Source of the DNA: an uncultured Eubacteriales bacterium
GTDB lineage: Bacteria > Bacillota > Clostridia > Oscillospirales > Acutalibacteraceae
Direction: 5' to 3'
Length of the DNA: 50,769 nucleotides
NCBI GenBank assembly: GCA_934667845.1
Contig: CAKUMQ010000015.1
Coordinates: forward strand, 1-50,769
Shown: positions 9,253 to 17,227 of the stretch, one piece after another
How the letters are laid out: each line of letters begins with the position of its first letter
Position numbering within the stretch: position 1 is the stretch's first letter
Notes under the pieces: model-generated
Database searches by the model: none
Told to the model about the DNA's origin: nothing
The model's input: the letters and a program-made list of their open reading frames with translations, nothing else
Position numbers and translations under genes: made by a program

Positions 9253-9294
9253 AACACGCCCCGTTTCCGTAAAAGAAACAGGGCGTGTTTTTTG
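9253..9294 (+). terminator. Rho-independent terminator after galT
   Basis: A hairpin of roughly AACACGCCCCGTTTC / GAAACAGGGCGTGTT followed by TTTTTT. A run of A on the left makes some minus-strand function possible for the convergent small gene. Confidence 0.85.
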
Positions 9295-9304
9295 TGCTTA
9301 CCGC

Positions 9305-9601
9305 TTATTCCGCCAGCGCGCGGGACAGCCAAATGCTGCCGATGTCCATCGCATTATACAGACCGGTCTTTTCACTCTTTTTGAGGATACGGTCGCGCAT
9401 CCGCAGCTCGGGATCGGTGGACAGCAGCTGCACCTGGATCCGGTCAGCCATCGTCATCCCGTGCACCTCGCGGGTGGACAGGATCTGCATCATGACCACG
9501 CATTTGTCTGCCATGTGCCCGTAATACAGGGTGTTGCCGCTGCGCACGAGCGGCTTGCCCTTATACATCAGAAAAGCTGCCTTGTTTGTCTTTTCCGCCA
9601 T
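9305..9601 (-). CDS. Small conserved-looking protein of unknown function downstream of ireB
   Basis: A 98-residue soluble protein starting MAEKTNKAAFL at 9601, after an AAAGGAG site; the frame stays open further upstream but that part overlaps the spacer after ireB. It is mostly beta-strand at the start (AAFLMYKGKPLVRSGNTLYYG) and charged and helical later (ELRMRDRILKKSEKTGLYNAM). No signal peptide, membrane segment or known catalytic motif is visible, and I do not recognise a family. It starts 13 bases after ireB and shares its promoter, so it may act with IreB, though co-transcription is the only evidence. Confidence 0.75.
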   Translation of the reverse strand: MAEKTNKAAFLMYKGKPLVRSGNTLYYGHMADKCVVMMQILSTREVHGMTMADRIQVQLLSTDPELRMRDRILKKSEKTGLYNAMDIGSIWLSRALAE

Positions 9602-9614
9602 AGAAACTCTCCTT

Positions 9615-9860
9615 TTAATTATTGAGATAATACCGGACAAGCGCACGCAGCAGCTCGTCCCGGTCGATCCGGCGGATCAGACTGCGGGCGTTGTTGTGGG
9701 TCGTGATATACGTAGGATCCTCCGAGAGAATATACCCCACCATCTGATTGATCGGGTTATACCCCTTTTCCTTGAGCGCGTCGTACACGGTCGTCAAGAT
9801 CCGTTTCATTTCCAGCTCGTCATCGCTGCCGAGGGAAAAGGTCTGTGTCCTGTCCTGCAT
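9615..9860 (-). CDS. ireB: IreB family regulatory phosphoprotein (UPF0297)
   Basis: An 81-residue protein matching the IreB/YrzL family over its whole length, with the conserved core GYNPINQMVGYILSEDPTYI (33-52) and ITTHNNARSLIR. In Enterococcus faecalis IreB is phosphorylated on N-terminal threonines by the PASTA kinase IreK and affects cephalosporin resistance; here Thr5 and Thr7 are candidate phosphosites. It is usually found near alaS and ruvX, but here it is next to pheT. ATG at 9860 with GAGGAGG upstream. Confidence 0.93.
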   Translation of the reverse strand: MQDRTQTFSLGSDDELEMKRILTTVYDALKEKGYNPINQMVGYILSEDPTYITTHNNARSLIRRIDRDELLRALVRYYLNN

Positions 9861-9896
9861 CCGATTCGCCTCCTCTAAAAAACCGATATTTTCTCT

Positions 9897-9925
9897 ATTA
9901 TACGCCTATTGCCGGAAAAAAGCAA
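9897..9925 (-). promoter_or_regulatory. Probable promoter of ireB and the following small gene
   Basis: Minus strand TTGCTT (9920-9925), 17 bases, TATAAT (9897-9902), in the 69-base gap after pheT. It makes ireB independent of the T-box-controlled pheST transcript. Confidence 0.75.
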
Positions 9926-9929
9926 CCCC

Positions 9930-12323
9930 TTATGTGCGAAGCAGGCAGCCTTTTTCTTCCAAAGCGGCGCAAATATTGCGCACGGCGGGATCAATATCCG
10001 CATCGGTCAGCGTTTTATCCGCCGCACGGAAGGTTAAGCTGTAGGCGACGCTCTTTTTCCCGGCGAGGATCTGCGCCCCGCGGTAGACGTCAAACAGCCG
10101 CACGGATTCCAGCGTTCTGCCGCCCGCCTTGCGGATCACGGCTTCGATCTGCGCCACAGGCATATCGTCATCGCACAGCAGCGCGAGGTCGCGCTCCACG
10201 GCGGGGAAGCGGGGCAGCGGCTTGTATATGACCCGCTTTTCGGGGACGGCAAACAACACGTCCAGCGCCACCTCGGCGGTATAGACACGGCAGCCGAAGC
10301 CGTAGCTCTGCGCCGTATCGGGATGCAGCTCGCCGAACACGGCGACGCGGCTGCCGTCATACAGCACCGCCTCCGCCTGACGGCCGGGGTGCAGATACGG
10401 CTCCGCAGACACGCGGTAGTCTACGCGGCAGCCAAACGCCGCCATCAGCTGCTCGACAAGTCCCTTCAGCGTGAAGAAATCCTCTTCCTCGCCATAAAGG
10501 CCGATGCACAGCGCCGGACGCTCCTCCGGCTGCTCGGTCAGCGGCAGCGCCTTCGGAATAAACACCTTGCTCAGCTCGAAGAAGCGGCAGGCGTCGTTGC
10601 GGCGGTTATAGTTGGTCGCCAGCACCGTCAGCATGTTCGTCACAAGCTGCGTGCGCATGGCGGAATACTCCTCGCCCAAGGGATTGAGCAGAGTGATCAT
10701 CCGGCGGCGGGGATCCTCCTGCGGCAGGTTGAGCGCATCGAGCGCCTTGCCGCTGATGAAGGAATAGGTCACGATCTCCCGCAGGGATGCCGCGGTCAGC
10801 AGGCGCTTGACGCGGTCGCTCTTGATGCGCTCGGGCAGCAGCGTGCCGCGCCGCACCTCGCCGCGCATGCGGGTCGCTTTGACGTGGTCATAGCCGTAGA
10901 CGCGGATGACCTCCTCGGCGATATCGGCGCGCCCCTCCATGTCGTCCCGGCGGGTCGGGATATGGCAGTGCAGCGTCTTACCGTCATATTCGGTCGGGAT
11001 CTCCAGGCGGTTTAAGATATCCGCCATCGTCTCGCCGGGCACGTCCACACCGAGCAGAGCCGACACGCTCTCAGCCGTCACCGACAGCTCGCGCGGCTGC
11101 GGCAGCGTCTCATAGCGGTCGATCGCCCCGTCGACGATATCGCCCGCGTCCAGCTCCTCGATCAGCGAAAGTGCCCGCTCCATCGCGTATTCCACGCCGG
11201 TGATGTCCACGCCGCGCTCAAACCGCGCGCTCGCCTCCGTCCGCATACCGAGCGCACGCGAGGTGCGGCGGACGCTGTCGCGGCGGAATTTCGCCGCCTC
11301 GAGAAACAGATTTTTCGTATCGTCCTCGATCTCGCTCTCCAGTCCGCCCATAATGCCGGCAATGCAGGACGGCTTTTCGGCATCCGCGATCACGAGCATA
11401 TCCCCGGTGAGCGTGTGGGGCTTGTCGTCCAGCGTCGTCATCACCTCGCCGGCGTTTGCACGGCGCACCACAATGGCGTGACCGGCGATGCGGTCAAGGT
11501 TGAATGCATGCATCGGCTGACCGGTCTCGAGCATCACGAAATTCGTGATATCCACGATATTGTTGATCGGCCGCATGCCTGCCGCGCGCAGACACTCCTG
11601 CATCCAGGCGGGCGAGGGCGCGATCCGCAGGTTTTTCACCACCCGGCCGAGATACCGCGGGCAGAGGTCGTAATCTCTGACCTCGACGGAGATATTGTCG
11701 CGGATATCGCCGCCCGCGGTGTGATAACCGGTCTGCGGCGTACGCAGCGGTTTATTCAGCGCCACCGCCGCCTCGCGCGCCAGTCCGAGCACGCTCTGGC
11801 AATCGGGGCGGTTCGGGGTCACGCTGAAGTCGATCAGCACATCGTCCATATGCAGGATCGACCGCATATCCGTGCCGGGCGCGGGGGCGTCGTGCAGGAT
11901 CATGATGCCGTTTACCGATGCGCCGGGATAGTCCGCCTCGGTCAGCATCAGCTCGCCGCCCGAGCAGAGCATACCGTTTGAGGGCAGCCCGCGCAGCTTG
12001 CCCGCCTTGATATGCGTCCCGTTCGGCAGATGGGAGTCGTCGAGCGCAGCGGGGACATACGCCCCCTCAAACACGTTCTGCGCCCCGGTGATGATCTGCA
12101 CAGGCTCCGCTTCGCCGACATCCACCTGACAGATCTGCAGATGGTCAGAATCGGGATGCGGCTCGATTCTGACGATACGTCCGACCACAACGCGGCTCAT
12201 GCGGTCAGCCATATCCTCCACGCTTTCGACTTCAAAGCCGGAAAGCTCCATTTTGTCGCAAAGCTCCTTGACCGGCACGTTAACATCCACATACCGGCGA
12301 AGCCAATTCAGAGAAATCAACAT
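9930..12323 (-). CDS. pheT: Phenylalanine--tRNA ligase beta subunit
   Basis: Non-catalytic subunit of the alpha2-beta2 PheRS. It holds the B3/B4 editing domain, which clears Tyr-tRNA(Phe), and the parts that bind tRNA. The 797-residue length is normal. In order: the start MLISLNWLRRYVDV, an OB-fold tRNA-binding domain (about 40-150, with IEPHPDSDHLQICQVDVG), the B3/B4 domain (about 210-390), B5 (about 400-475), a catalytic-like core, and a C-terminal ferredoxin-fold anticodon-binding domain (about 700-795). The frame stays open 86 codons upstream, but that stretch overlaps pheS and has non-coding composition. The ATG at 12323 follows pheS by 16 bases. Confidence 0.96.
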   Translation of the reverse strand: MLISLNWLRRYVDVNVPVKELCDKMELSGFEVESVEDMADRMSRVVVGRIVRIEPHPDSDHLQICQVDVGEAEPVQIITGAQNVFEGAYVPAALDDSHLPNGTHIKAGKLRGLPSNGMLCSGGELMLTEADYPGASVNGIMILHDAPAPGTDMRSILHMDDVLIDFSVTPNRPDCQSVLGLAREAAVALNKPLRTPQTGYHTAGGDIRDNISVEVRDYDLCPRYLGRVVKNLRIAPSPAWMQECLRAAGMRPINNIVDITNFVMLETGQPMHAFNLDRIAGHAIVVRRANAGEVMTTLDDKPHTLTGDMLVIADAEKPSCIAGIMGGLESEIEDDTKNLFLEAAKFRRDSVRRTSRALGMRTEASARFERGVDITGVEYAMERALSLIEELDAGDIVDGAIDRYETLPQPRELSVTAESVSALLGVDVPGETMADILNRLEIPTEYDGKTLHCHIPTRRDDMEGRADIAEEVIRVYGYDHVKATRMRGEVRRGTLLPERIKSDRVKRLLTAASLREIVTYSFISGKALDALNLPQEDPRRRMITLLNPLGEEYSAMRTQLVTNMLTVLATNYNRRNDACRFFELSKVFIPKALPLTEQPEERPALCIGLYGEEEDFFTLKGLVEQLMAAFGCRVDYRVSAEPYLHPGRQAEAVLYDGSRVAVFGELHPDTAQSYGFGCRVYTAEVALDVLFAVPEKRVIYKPLPRFPAVERDLALLCDDDMPVAQIEAVIRKAGGRTLESVRLFDVYRGAQILAGKKSVAYSLTFRAADKTLTDADIDPAVRNICAALEEKGCLLRT

Positions 12324-12339
12324 CGCTTCCGGTCTCCTT

Positions 12340-13359
12340 TCAGAATTGATCCAAGAACCGCCGGTCGTTTTCAAACAGCAGACGGATATCGGTGATCTTG
12401 TGGCGGGTGATGGCAAGGCGGTCGAGTCCGATGCCGAACGCAAAGCCGGAATACACCTCCGGGTCGATGTCGCAGCTTTGCAGCACGCGCGGATGCACCA
12501 TGCCCGCGCCGAGGATCTCGATCCAGCCGACGCCCTTGCAGATCCGGCAGCCCTGTCCGCCGCAGGTGGGGCAGGACACATCGACCTCTACGCTCGGCTC
12601 GGTGAACGGGAAGAAGGACGGGCGGAAGCGGACGCTGGTATCCCTGCCGTAGATCTCGTGGGCGAACTGCTCGAGCACACCCTTTAAGTCGCAGAGCGTC
12701 ACGCCCTTATCGACGACCAGACCCTCCATCTGATGGAACACCGGCGAGTGGGTCGCGTCCACCTCGTCGGCACGGTAGACACGGCCGGGGCAGACCACGC
12801 GGATCGGCGGCTTGCGCGTTTCCATCGTGCGGATCTGCGCCGCCGACGTCTGGGTGCGGAGGAGCAGGCTGTCGCTTAAATAGAACGTATCCTGCATATC
12901 CCGTGCCGGATGATCCTTCGGCACGTTCAAGCACTCGAAATTGTAGTGATCCGTCTCCACCTCGGGGCCGTCCACCACGTCAAAGCCCATGGAGCGGAAA
13001 ATGTCGATCATATCGTCGATCGCCTGCGACAGCGGGTGCAGCCCGCCGGCGGGCGCGGCTTTGCCCGGCATGGTCACATCGAGCGTCTCCGCCTTGAGCC
13101 GTGCCTGCGACAGCGCCTCGTTCACCGCCGCCTCGCGCTCTGCCATCGCCTGCTCCAACTCTGCGCGCAGGCGGTTGACCATCTGCCCGATACGGGGGCG
13201 CTCCTCCGCCGGCAGACTGCCCATGCCGCGCAGAAGCTCGGTCAGCGGCCCCTTCTTGCCCATAAAGCGCACGCGGAACTCCTCGATCGCCTTCGGGGCG
13301 TCCGCGTTCTTCAGCTCGGAAAGCGCCTGCTGCCGCAGCGCCTCCAATCTCTCTTTCAT
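12340..13359 (-). CDS. pheS: Phenylalanine--tRNA ligase alpha subunit
   Basis: Catalytic subunit of PheRS, charging tRNA(Phe). 339 residues, with an N-terminal coiled coil (1-85), then the class II core. Motif 2 lies in RVVCPGRVYRADEVDATHSP with FHQMEGL after it, and motif 3 is GFAFGIGLDRLAI. The chosen start (MKERLEAL, 13359) lies 9 bases from AAGGAAAGG. An in-frame ATG at 13368 directly abuts that site, and a more distal one at 13407 falls in the leader. It is the first gene after the T-box leader and is co-transcribed with pheT. Confidence 0.96.
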   Translation of the reverse strand: MKERLEALRQQALSELKNADAPKAIEEFRVRFMGKKGPLTELLRGMGSLPAEERPRIGQMVNRLRAELEQAMAEREAAVNEALSQARLKAETLDVTMPGKAAPAGGLHPLSQAIDDMIDIFRSMGFDVVDGPEVETDHYNFECLNVPKDHPARDMQDTFYLSDSLLLRTQTSAAQIRTMETRKPPIRVVCPGRVYRADEVDATHSPVFHQMEGLVVDKGVTLCDLKGVLEQFAHEIYGRDTSVRFRPSFFPFTEPSVEVDVSCPTCGGQGCRICKGVGWIEILGAGMVHPRVLQSCDIDPEVYSGFAFGIGLDRLAITRHKITDIRLLFENDRRFLDQF

Positions 13360-13407
13360 CGGAATCATCCTTTCCTTATCGCTTGCTCTGTGCCGTTTTC
13401 CGGGCAT

Positions 13408-13682
13408 AAAAAATCGTCCCTCACCAAAGGGACGAAGACGACCAGCTCCGCGGTACCACCCTGTTTTCCGCCCCGCAAAAACACGCGGCGGACACTCGGC
13501 GACCGATAACGGCGGTCAGACCCGTCAGAGCCTACTTGCCCTCACAAAAGGGGCGTTCCGCCCTGCTGCTCCGGAGTGAATTTCAGCTGCCGTCTCCCGC
13601 AGGACGCTTTCAGCCGGGGGCGTCCCTCTCTGCGGCGGGAGGATCGGCGCTTACTCTCTCCATCGCGGCATTTATCTCTATA
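13408..13682 (-). promoter_or_regulatory. T-box riboswitch leader of pheST
   Basis: The minus strand carries the T-box sequence GGTGGTACCGCGG (13448-13460), which pairs with the acceptor end of uncharged tRNA. It is followed by a terminator hairpin CGTCCCT/AGGGACG (13415-13434) with a T-run at 13408-13414. Upstream lies a structured Stem I region with an initial AGAGAG element. A candidate specifier TTC (13578-13580, minus strand), followed by A, would read as phenylalanine, matching the downstream genes. Uncharged tRNA(Phe) is expected to stabilise the antiterminator and raise pheST expression. Confidence 0.93.
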
Positions 13683-13688
13683 CCCTTT

Positions 13689-13716
13689 ATTATAACAGCA
13701 AATCCCGCAAAATCAA
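13689..13716 (-). promoter_or_regulatory. Promoter of the pheST T-box transcript
   Basis: Minus strand TTGATT (13711-13716), 16 bases, TATAAT (13689-13694), just before the expected start of the leader RNA. Confidence 0.75.
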
Positions 13717-13811
13717 GGGGTTTTCGGAAAAACTGCCGTTTTCACGTCAAAAAAGCGGTATGTGCCGCGCTGTGCGCGCATAGGGTGAACAGAGAGAGGA
13801 GGGGTATCCCT

Positions 13812-14111
13812 ATGGTCTGCCGGATCACCGAACTGCACAACAAGGAAGTCATCAATTTGGACAACGGCAACCGCCTCGGCTGTGTGGACGACGTCGAGGT
13901 GGATTCCTGCAGCGCACGGCTCTGTGCCATTGTCATCCACGGGCGGCAGCGGCTGCTCGGTCTTGTCGGCGGCGAGCCTGATATCGTCATCCGCTGGGAG
14001 GATATCGAGGTCATCGGCGACGAAACGATCCTCGTGCATTACAAATGTCCGCCGCCCCCGCCCTGCCGCCGCCCGGGCGGCTGGCTCGGCGAATGGCTCG
14101 GCCGCCGTTGA
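13812..14111 (+). CDS. YlmC/YmxH family PRC-barrel protein
   Basis: A 99-residue protein from ATG 13812 (GAGGAGGGG upstream). The PRC-barrel core runs from CRITELHNKEVINLDNGNRLG (split over two strands) through DIVIRWEDIEVIGDETILV. This is the YlmC/YmxH family of Firmicutes, linked in Bacillus and Clostridium to sporulation gene neighbourhoods. The exact function is not established. The C-terminal tail after about residue 78 is unusual: a run of five prolines and a Gly/Arg-rich end (GGWLGEWLGRR). Its stop codon lies inside the -35 box of the mnmA promoter. Confidence 0.82.
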   Translation: MVCRITELHNKEVINLDNGNRLGCVDDVEVDSCSARLCAIVIHGRQRLLGLVGGEPDIVIRWEDIEVIGDETILVHYKCPPPPPCRRPGGWLGEWLGRR

Positions 14112-14136
14112 CAGTCGCTGCGAAACGCGGTACAAT
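14108..14136 (+). promoter_or_regulatory. Strong consensus promoter of mnmA
   Basis: TTGACA (14108-14113), 17 bases, TACAAT (14131-14136). The TGA inside TTGACA is the stop codon of the preceding gene. AAAAGGAG follows, then the mnmA ATG. Confidence 0.8.
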
Positions 14137-14169
14137 AGAGGGGAATCAAAAAAGGAGCGGATCGCACAC

Positions 14170-15228
14170 ATGGAACAAACTGCAGTGATCGGCATGAGCG
14201 GCGGCGTGGACAGCGCTGTGGCGGCTCTGCTGCTCAAACAACAGGGCTACCGCGTCATCGGCGTTACCATGCGCCTGCTTTGCGGACGGCTCTCCGCCTT
14301 TTCCGCGCACAGCGACCGCGATGTCGCCGATGCCGCCGCCGTCTGTCAGGCACTCGGCATCCCCCACCGCGCGCCGGACTTTTCCACCGCGTTTTCATCG
14401 CAGGTCGTCGACCGCTTCGCCGCGGAATACGCCGCGGGGCGCACACCGAACCCCTGTGTGCTGTGCAACCGCACCATCAAATTCGGGGCGCTGTGGGATT
14501 ATGCCCGGGCACTCGGCGCCGACTGCCTTGCCACCGGTCACTACGCCGCCGTGCGGCAGGATCCCGTAACCGGCCGCTATCAGCTTTTGGCGGACGAGTC
14601 CGCCAAGGATCAAAGCTATGTGCTGTATGGGCTGACACAGGAGCAGCTCGCCCACGTCCGCTTCCCGCTCTCCGGCAGGGAAAAGGCAGAGGTGCGCGCG
14701 CTCGCGGAGGAATACGGGCTGCCGATCGCGCACAAGGGCGACAGCCAGGACATCTGCTTTGTCCCCGACGGCGACCACAGCACATTTTTGCGGCAATACA
14801 CCGGGCGCACGATGCCGCCGGGCGACTTTACGGATGCGGCGGGGCACCGGCTCGGCACCCATCGCGGGCTCGACCGCTACACGGTCGGGCAGCGCAAGGG
14901 GTTGGGGCTTGCGGGTGGACGGCCGCTGTATGTCCTCCGGCTCGACGCTGACAAAAACCGCGTAGTCGTGGGCGGCGAGGAGGAGCAGTACAGCTGCTCG
15001 CTCAACGCCTCCGACGCCAATTTCGTCTCCATCGCCCCGCCGGCTGCGCCTATCCGCGTGACCGCCCGCATCCGCTACCACGCCCCACCGGCGGACGCGC
15101 TGCTGACGCCGCTGGACGGCGACCGCTTCCGGCTGGACTTTGACCGCCCGCAGCGCGCCGTTGCCCCCGGTCAGGCAGTCGTGCTGTATGACGGCCGTCT
15201 GCTGCTCGGCGGCGGCACCATTGACTGA
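14170..15228 (+). CDS. mnmA: tRNA-specific 2-thiouridylase
   Basis: Adds sulfur to U34 of tRNA for Lys, Glu and Gln, using ATP and sulfur relayed from a cysteine desulfurase. 352 residues starting MEQTAVIGMSGGVDSA. The PP-loop SGGVDS is at 10-15. The catalytic Cys99 lies in NPCVLCN and the second active-site Cys196 in DSQDICFV. TVGQRKGLGLAGG and the C-terminal beta-barrel (RIRYHAPPADALL) are typical. The frame is open far upstream through the previous gene, but the ATG at 14170 is supported by AAAGGAG and the family's N-terminus. Confidence 0.95.
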   Translation: MEQTAVIGMSGGVDSAVAALLLKQQGYRVIGVTMRLLCGRLSAFSAHSDRDVADAAAVCQALGIPHRAPDFSTAFSSQVVDRFAAEYAAGRTPNPCVLCNRTIKFGALWDYARALGADCLATGHYAAVRQDPVTGRYQLLADESAKDQSYVLYGLTQEQLAHVRFPLSGREKAEVRALAEEYGLPIAHKGDSQDICFVPDGDHSTFLRQYTGRTMPPGDFTDAAGHRLGTHRGLDRYTVGQRKGLGLAGGRPLYVLRLDADKNRVVVGGEEEQYSCSLNASDANFVSIAPPAAPIRVTARIRYHAPPADALLTPLDGDRFRLDFDRPQRAVAPGQAVVLYDGRLLLGGGTID

Positions 15229-15240
15229 TCCGCACTCCCT

Positions 15241-15279
15241 GCCCTCCCTCCGCTGACCGCGGGGGGAGGGCATCTTTTT
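15241..15279 (+). terminator. Rho-independent terminator after mnmA
   Basis: 13-base stem GCCCTCCCTCCGC (15241-15253) / GCGGGGGGAGGGC (15259-15271), followed by ATCTTTTT. Confidence 0.88.
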
Positions 15280-15474
15280 GGGCAATTCCTTTCCGAAACC
15301 TTCCCTGTTACCTATTTTTCGCCCGGCTTCTTATCTGTTCCGTCCGGAAAGGGTGCGATCCCGCAACCCGTCTGACACTGTGCCGCTCATTGACTATACC
15401 GGCGGCACAGGAGGCGATCCGTCTGTTTTGAAGAACAAAAATAGAAGATTTTTCCAATAATTTGCAGAAAATGG
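15280..15474. other. Intergenic stretch with one inverted repeat, no gene seen
   Basis: Part of the 394-base gap between mnmA and the ricin-domain gene. It contains an inverted repeat, CTGTGCCGC / GCGGCACAG, around 15377-15411 with a loop of about 17 bases. The short open frames here, on either strand, lack ribosome binding sites and convincing protein features. Confidence 0.4.
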
Positions 15475-15503
15475 TTGACAAACCGCACGCGGACGAGTAT
15501 ACT
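15475..15503 (+). promoter_or_regulatory. Promoter of the ricin-domain protein gene
   Basis: TTGACA (15475-15480), 17 bases, TATACT (15498-15503). The leader would be about 110 bases before the ATG at 15623, which has AAAGGAG. Confidence 0.75.
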
Positions 15504-15622
15504 GATATTGTTGATAGAAAATGTTGGAAATTATTCCAGTCGAAAGCGGTGATTCCCATGCAGAGGTAGCTGATATCCCCCCGTTTTGCAAGGTAAATGT
15601 AAAAGAAAAAGGAGAATGAAAC

Positions 15623-17206
15623 ATGTCAACCAAACGATCCTACCGACCGCGCCGCCTGATCGCCCGAATCGGCACTCTGCTTGCCGCCGCCCTGTGCATC
15701 AGCTCTCTGGCGGTTTTTGCTCCGGCAGTCAGCGCCGCCCCGCAAAACAACGACATCGTCAGCGGCAAGGTCTACCGCATCATCAATCTCGGCAGCGGAA
15801 AATACCTGAATGTCACCGGCGGCCGGGATCAGGACAATATCAACGTGAACCAGTATACCGGCGACGGCACCAATACACAGGATTTCATCATCCGCTGGGA
15901 CACAGACGAGATCTGCTTTAAAATTTATCCGATCTGCAGCAGCAACGGCAACGGCCGTGTATTGCATATCGCCCGCAGCGGCAGTTCCCTCGCGAGCGGC
16001 GGCAACGCCGTGATCAAAACGGAGTCGAGCGCCGATAATATATCCCAGCGGTTTCAGATCGAAACGATCGGTCACAACCTGTTCTATATCCGTCCCGCCG
16101 CCCAAAACTCGCTTTATCTGACCGCCAACGGCGACGATAACGGCACCTGGACGGGCACCGGCGCCGACACCGCGGGCAATGTGGTCGCCAAAACAAAGCT
16201 CACCAGGGGCAACAGGCTGATGCGCCATCAGATGTGGATAATCGTGGAAAAAGCATCGACGCCCTATTTCAATGCCCGGTTCCCGTTTGCCGATCACAAA
16301 AACGGAACATACTACACCAACAGCGGGGTCGCCTGCAGTAACCACAATTCCTGTCTTTCGTTTTGGGGCGGCAGTCAGAGCCTGGGCTTTGCCAGAGAGA
16401 TCTATGCCCGCTGCTTCGGCGGCGTCCGCCTGTCAGACGACCATACTACGGCAGGCGCCTGTCCCACATACAGCGCCACCAACACTGCCCCACTGAAAAA
16501 TTATATCAAGACCAAGGTCGGATACGGCGGTCACGTCCGCGTAAAACAGGCGAACAAGACCCAGCGCTCACTCATTGTGGCAAGCTATGACAACTACGGC
16601 ATCCAGCTCTATGATGTCAACCAGAGCGGAACGTGCAATGTCAATTACAGCAAGCTGACCTATGCGGAATTTGCTCAACAGTTTCCGTCTATCCTCTACT
16701 GCCACAAGGGGCATATTCACAACTATGACACCTACAGAATGCTCAATCATAACCAACACGTCAAATACTGCACAAGCTGTAACTTTTCCACCTATGACCC
16801 CTACAGCCTCGCCGATCACACGTTCCAGACGGTCTCAAACGGCAAAAAATGCACGACCTGCAAATTTATGATGTTCAATTATGAACCGCAGGATACTTCC
16901 TCGCCCGAGGAATGGGAGGCGGCATCCGAACCGGAGGAGCTGCTGACCCCGTCTGTATCCGAGCCGGATGAACCGGCCGCCGAGTCCCCTGCCGGGGACT
17001 CCGCAGCGGACAACGACATATCGGTGGAGCCTGCCGCCGGAGAGGCTTCTTCCGCCGCGGAAGCTCCCGTAGGGGAGTCCGCGGACTCCGGCGCTGAAAG
17101 TTCCTCCGCCGGGGACGCCGCCGGGGGTGAGCCTCCGACCGAAGGCGCCGCGGACTCCGGCACCGCGCCATTGATCGATCCGGCAATTTTGCCGGAAGAT
17201 ACCTGA
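15623..17206 (+). CDS. Secreted ricin-lectin protein with a degenerate cysteine-peptidase-like domain
   Basis: 527 residues. A twin-arginine-poor Sec signal peptide ends near AVSA|AP (38). Residues 45-210 form a ricin-type beta-trefoil (YRIINLGSGKYLNVTGG, NLFYIRPAAQNSLYLTA, MWII). Residues 215-360 resemble papain/NlpC-like amidase domains: a GFAREIY helix, GGHVRV, a SLIVASYDNYGIQLYDVN strand pair and a final FPSILYC. Where such domains usually carry a catalytic Cys before GFA and a His before the 'SxIV' strand, this protein has Ser253 and Arg315, so it looks inactive. Next is a CxxC segment with nearby histidines (364-413), possibly metal-binding, then an acidic Ser/Ala/Glu/Pro-rich tail (420-527) without a clear anchor. 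It probably binds glycans outside the cell. The domain reading of the middle part is by pattern only. Confidence 0.72.
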   Translation: MSTKRSYRPRRLIARIGTLLAAALCISSLAVFAPAVSAAPQNNDIVSGKVYRIINLGSGKYLNVTGGRDQDNINVNQYTGDGTNTQDFIIRWDTDEICFKIYPICSSNGNGRVLHIARSGSSLASGGNAVIKTESSADNISQRFQIETIGHNLFYIRPAAQNSLYLTANGDDNGTWTGTGADTAGNVVAKTKLTRGNRLMRHQMWIIVEKASTPYFNARFPFADHKNGTYYTNSGVACSNHNSCLSFWGGSQSLGFAREIYARCFGGVRLSDDHTTAGACPTYSATNTAPLKNYIKTKVGYGGHVRVKQANKTQRSLIVASYDNYGIQLYDVNQSGTCNVNYSKLTYAEFAQQFPSILYCHKGHIHNYDTYRMLNHNQHVKYCTSCNFSTYDPYSLADHTFQTVSNGKKCTTCKFMMFNYEPQDTSSPEEWEAASEPEELLTPSVSEPDEPAAESPAGDSAADNDISVEPAAGEASSAAEAPVGESADSGAESSSAGDAAGGEPPTEGAADSGTAPLIDPAILPEDT

Positions 17207-17227
17207 CCTTATCGGAGGGGATCTGCC

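Noticed and set aside
12324..12581. N-terminal extension of pheT by 86 residues
   Set aside because: It overlaps pheS in another frame, is rich in Arg/Ala/Ser, and the PheT family starts at the chosen methionine.
15278..15460. Short open frames of about 60-83 codons on both strands in the gap after mnmA
   Set aside because: No ribosome binding site, and they overlap the terminator or the promoter of the next gene.
16990..17165. Repetitive GC-rich DNA at the end of the ricin-domain gene, considered as a repeat array or CRISPR
   Set aside because: The repeats are irregular and in frame, encoding a Ser/Ala/Glu/Pro-rich tail; no regular direct repeats with spacers.
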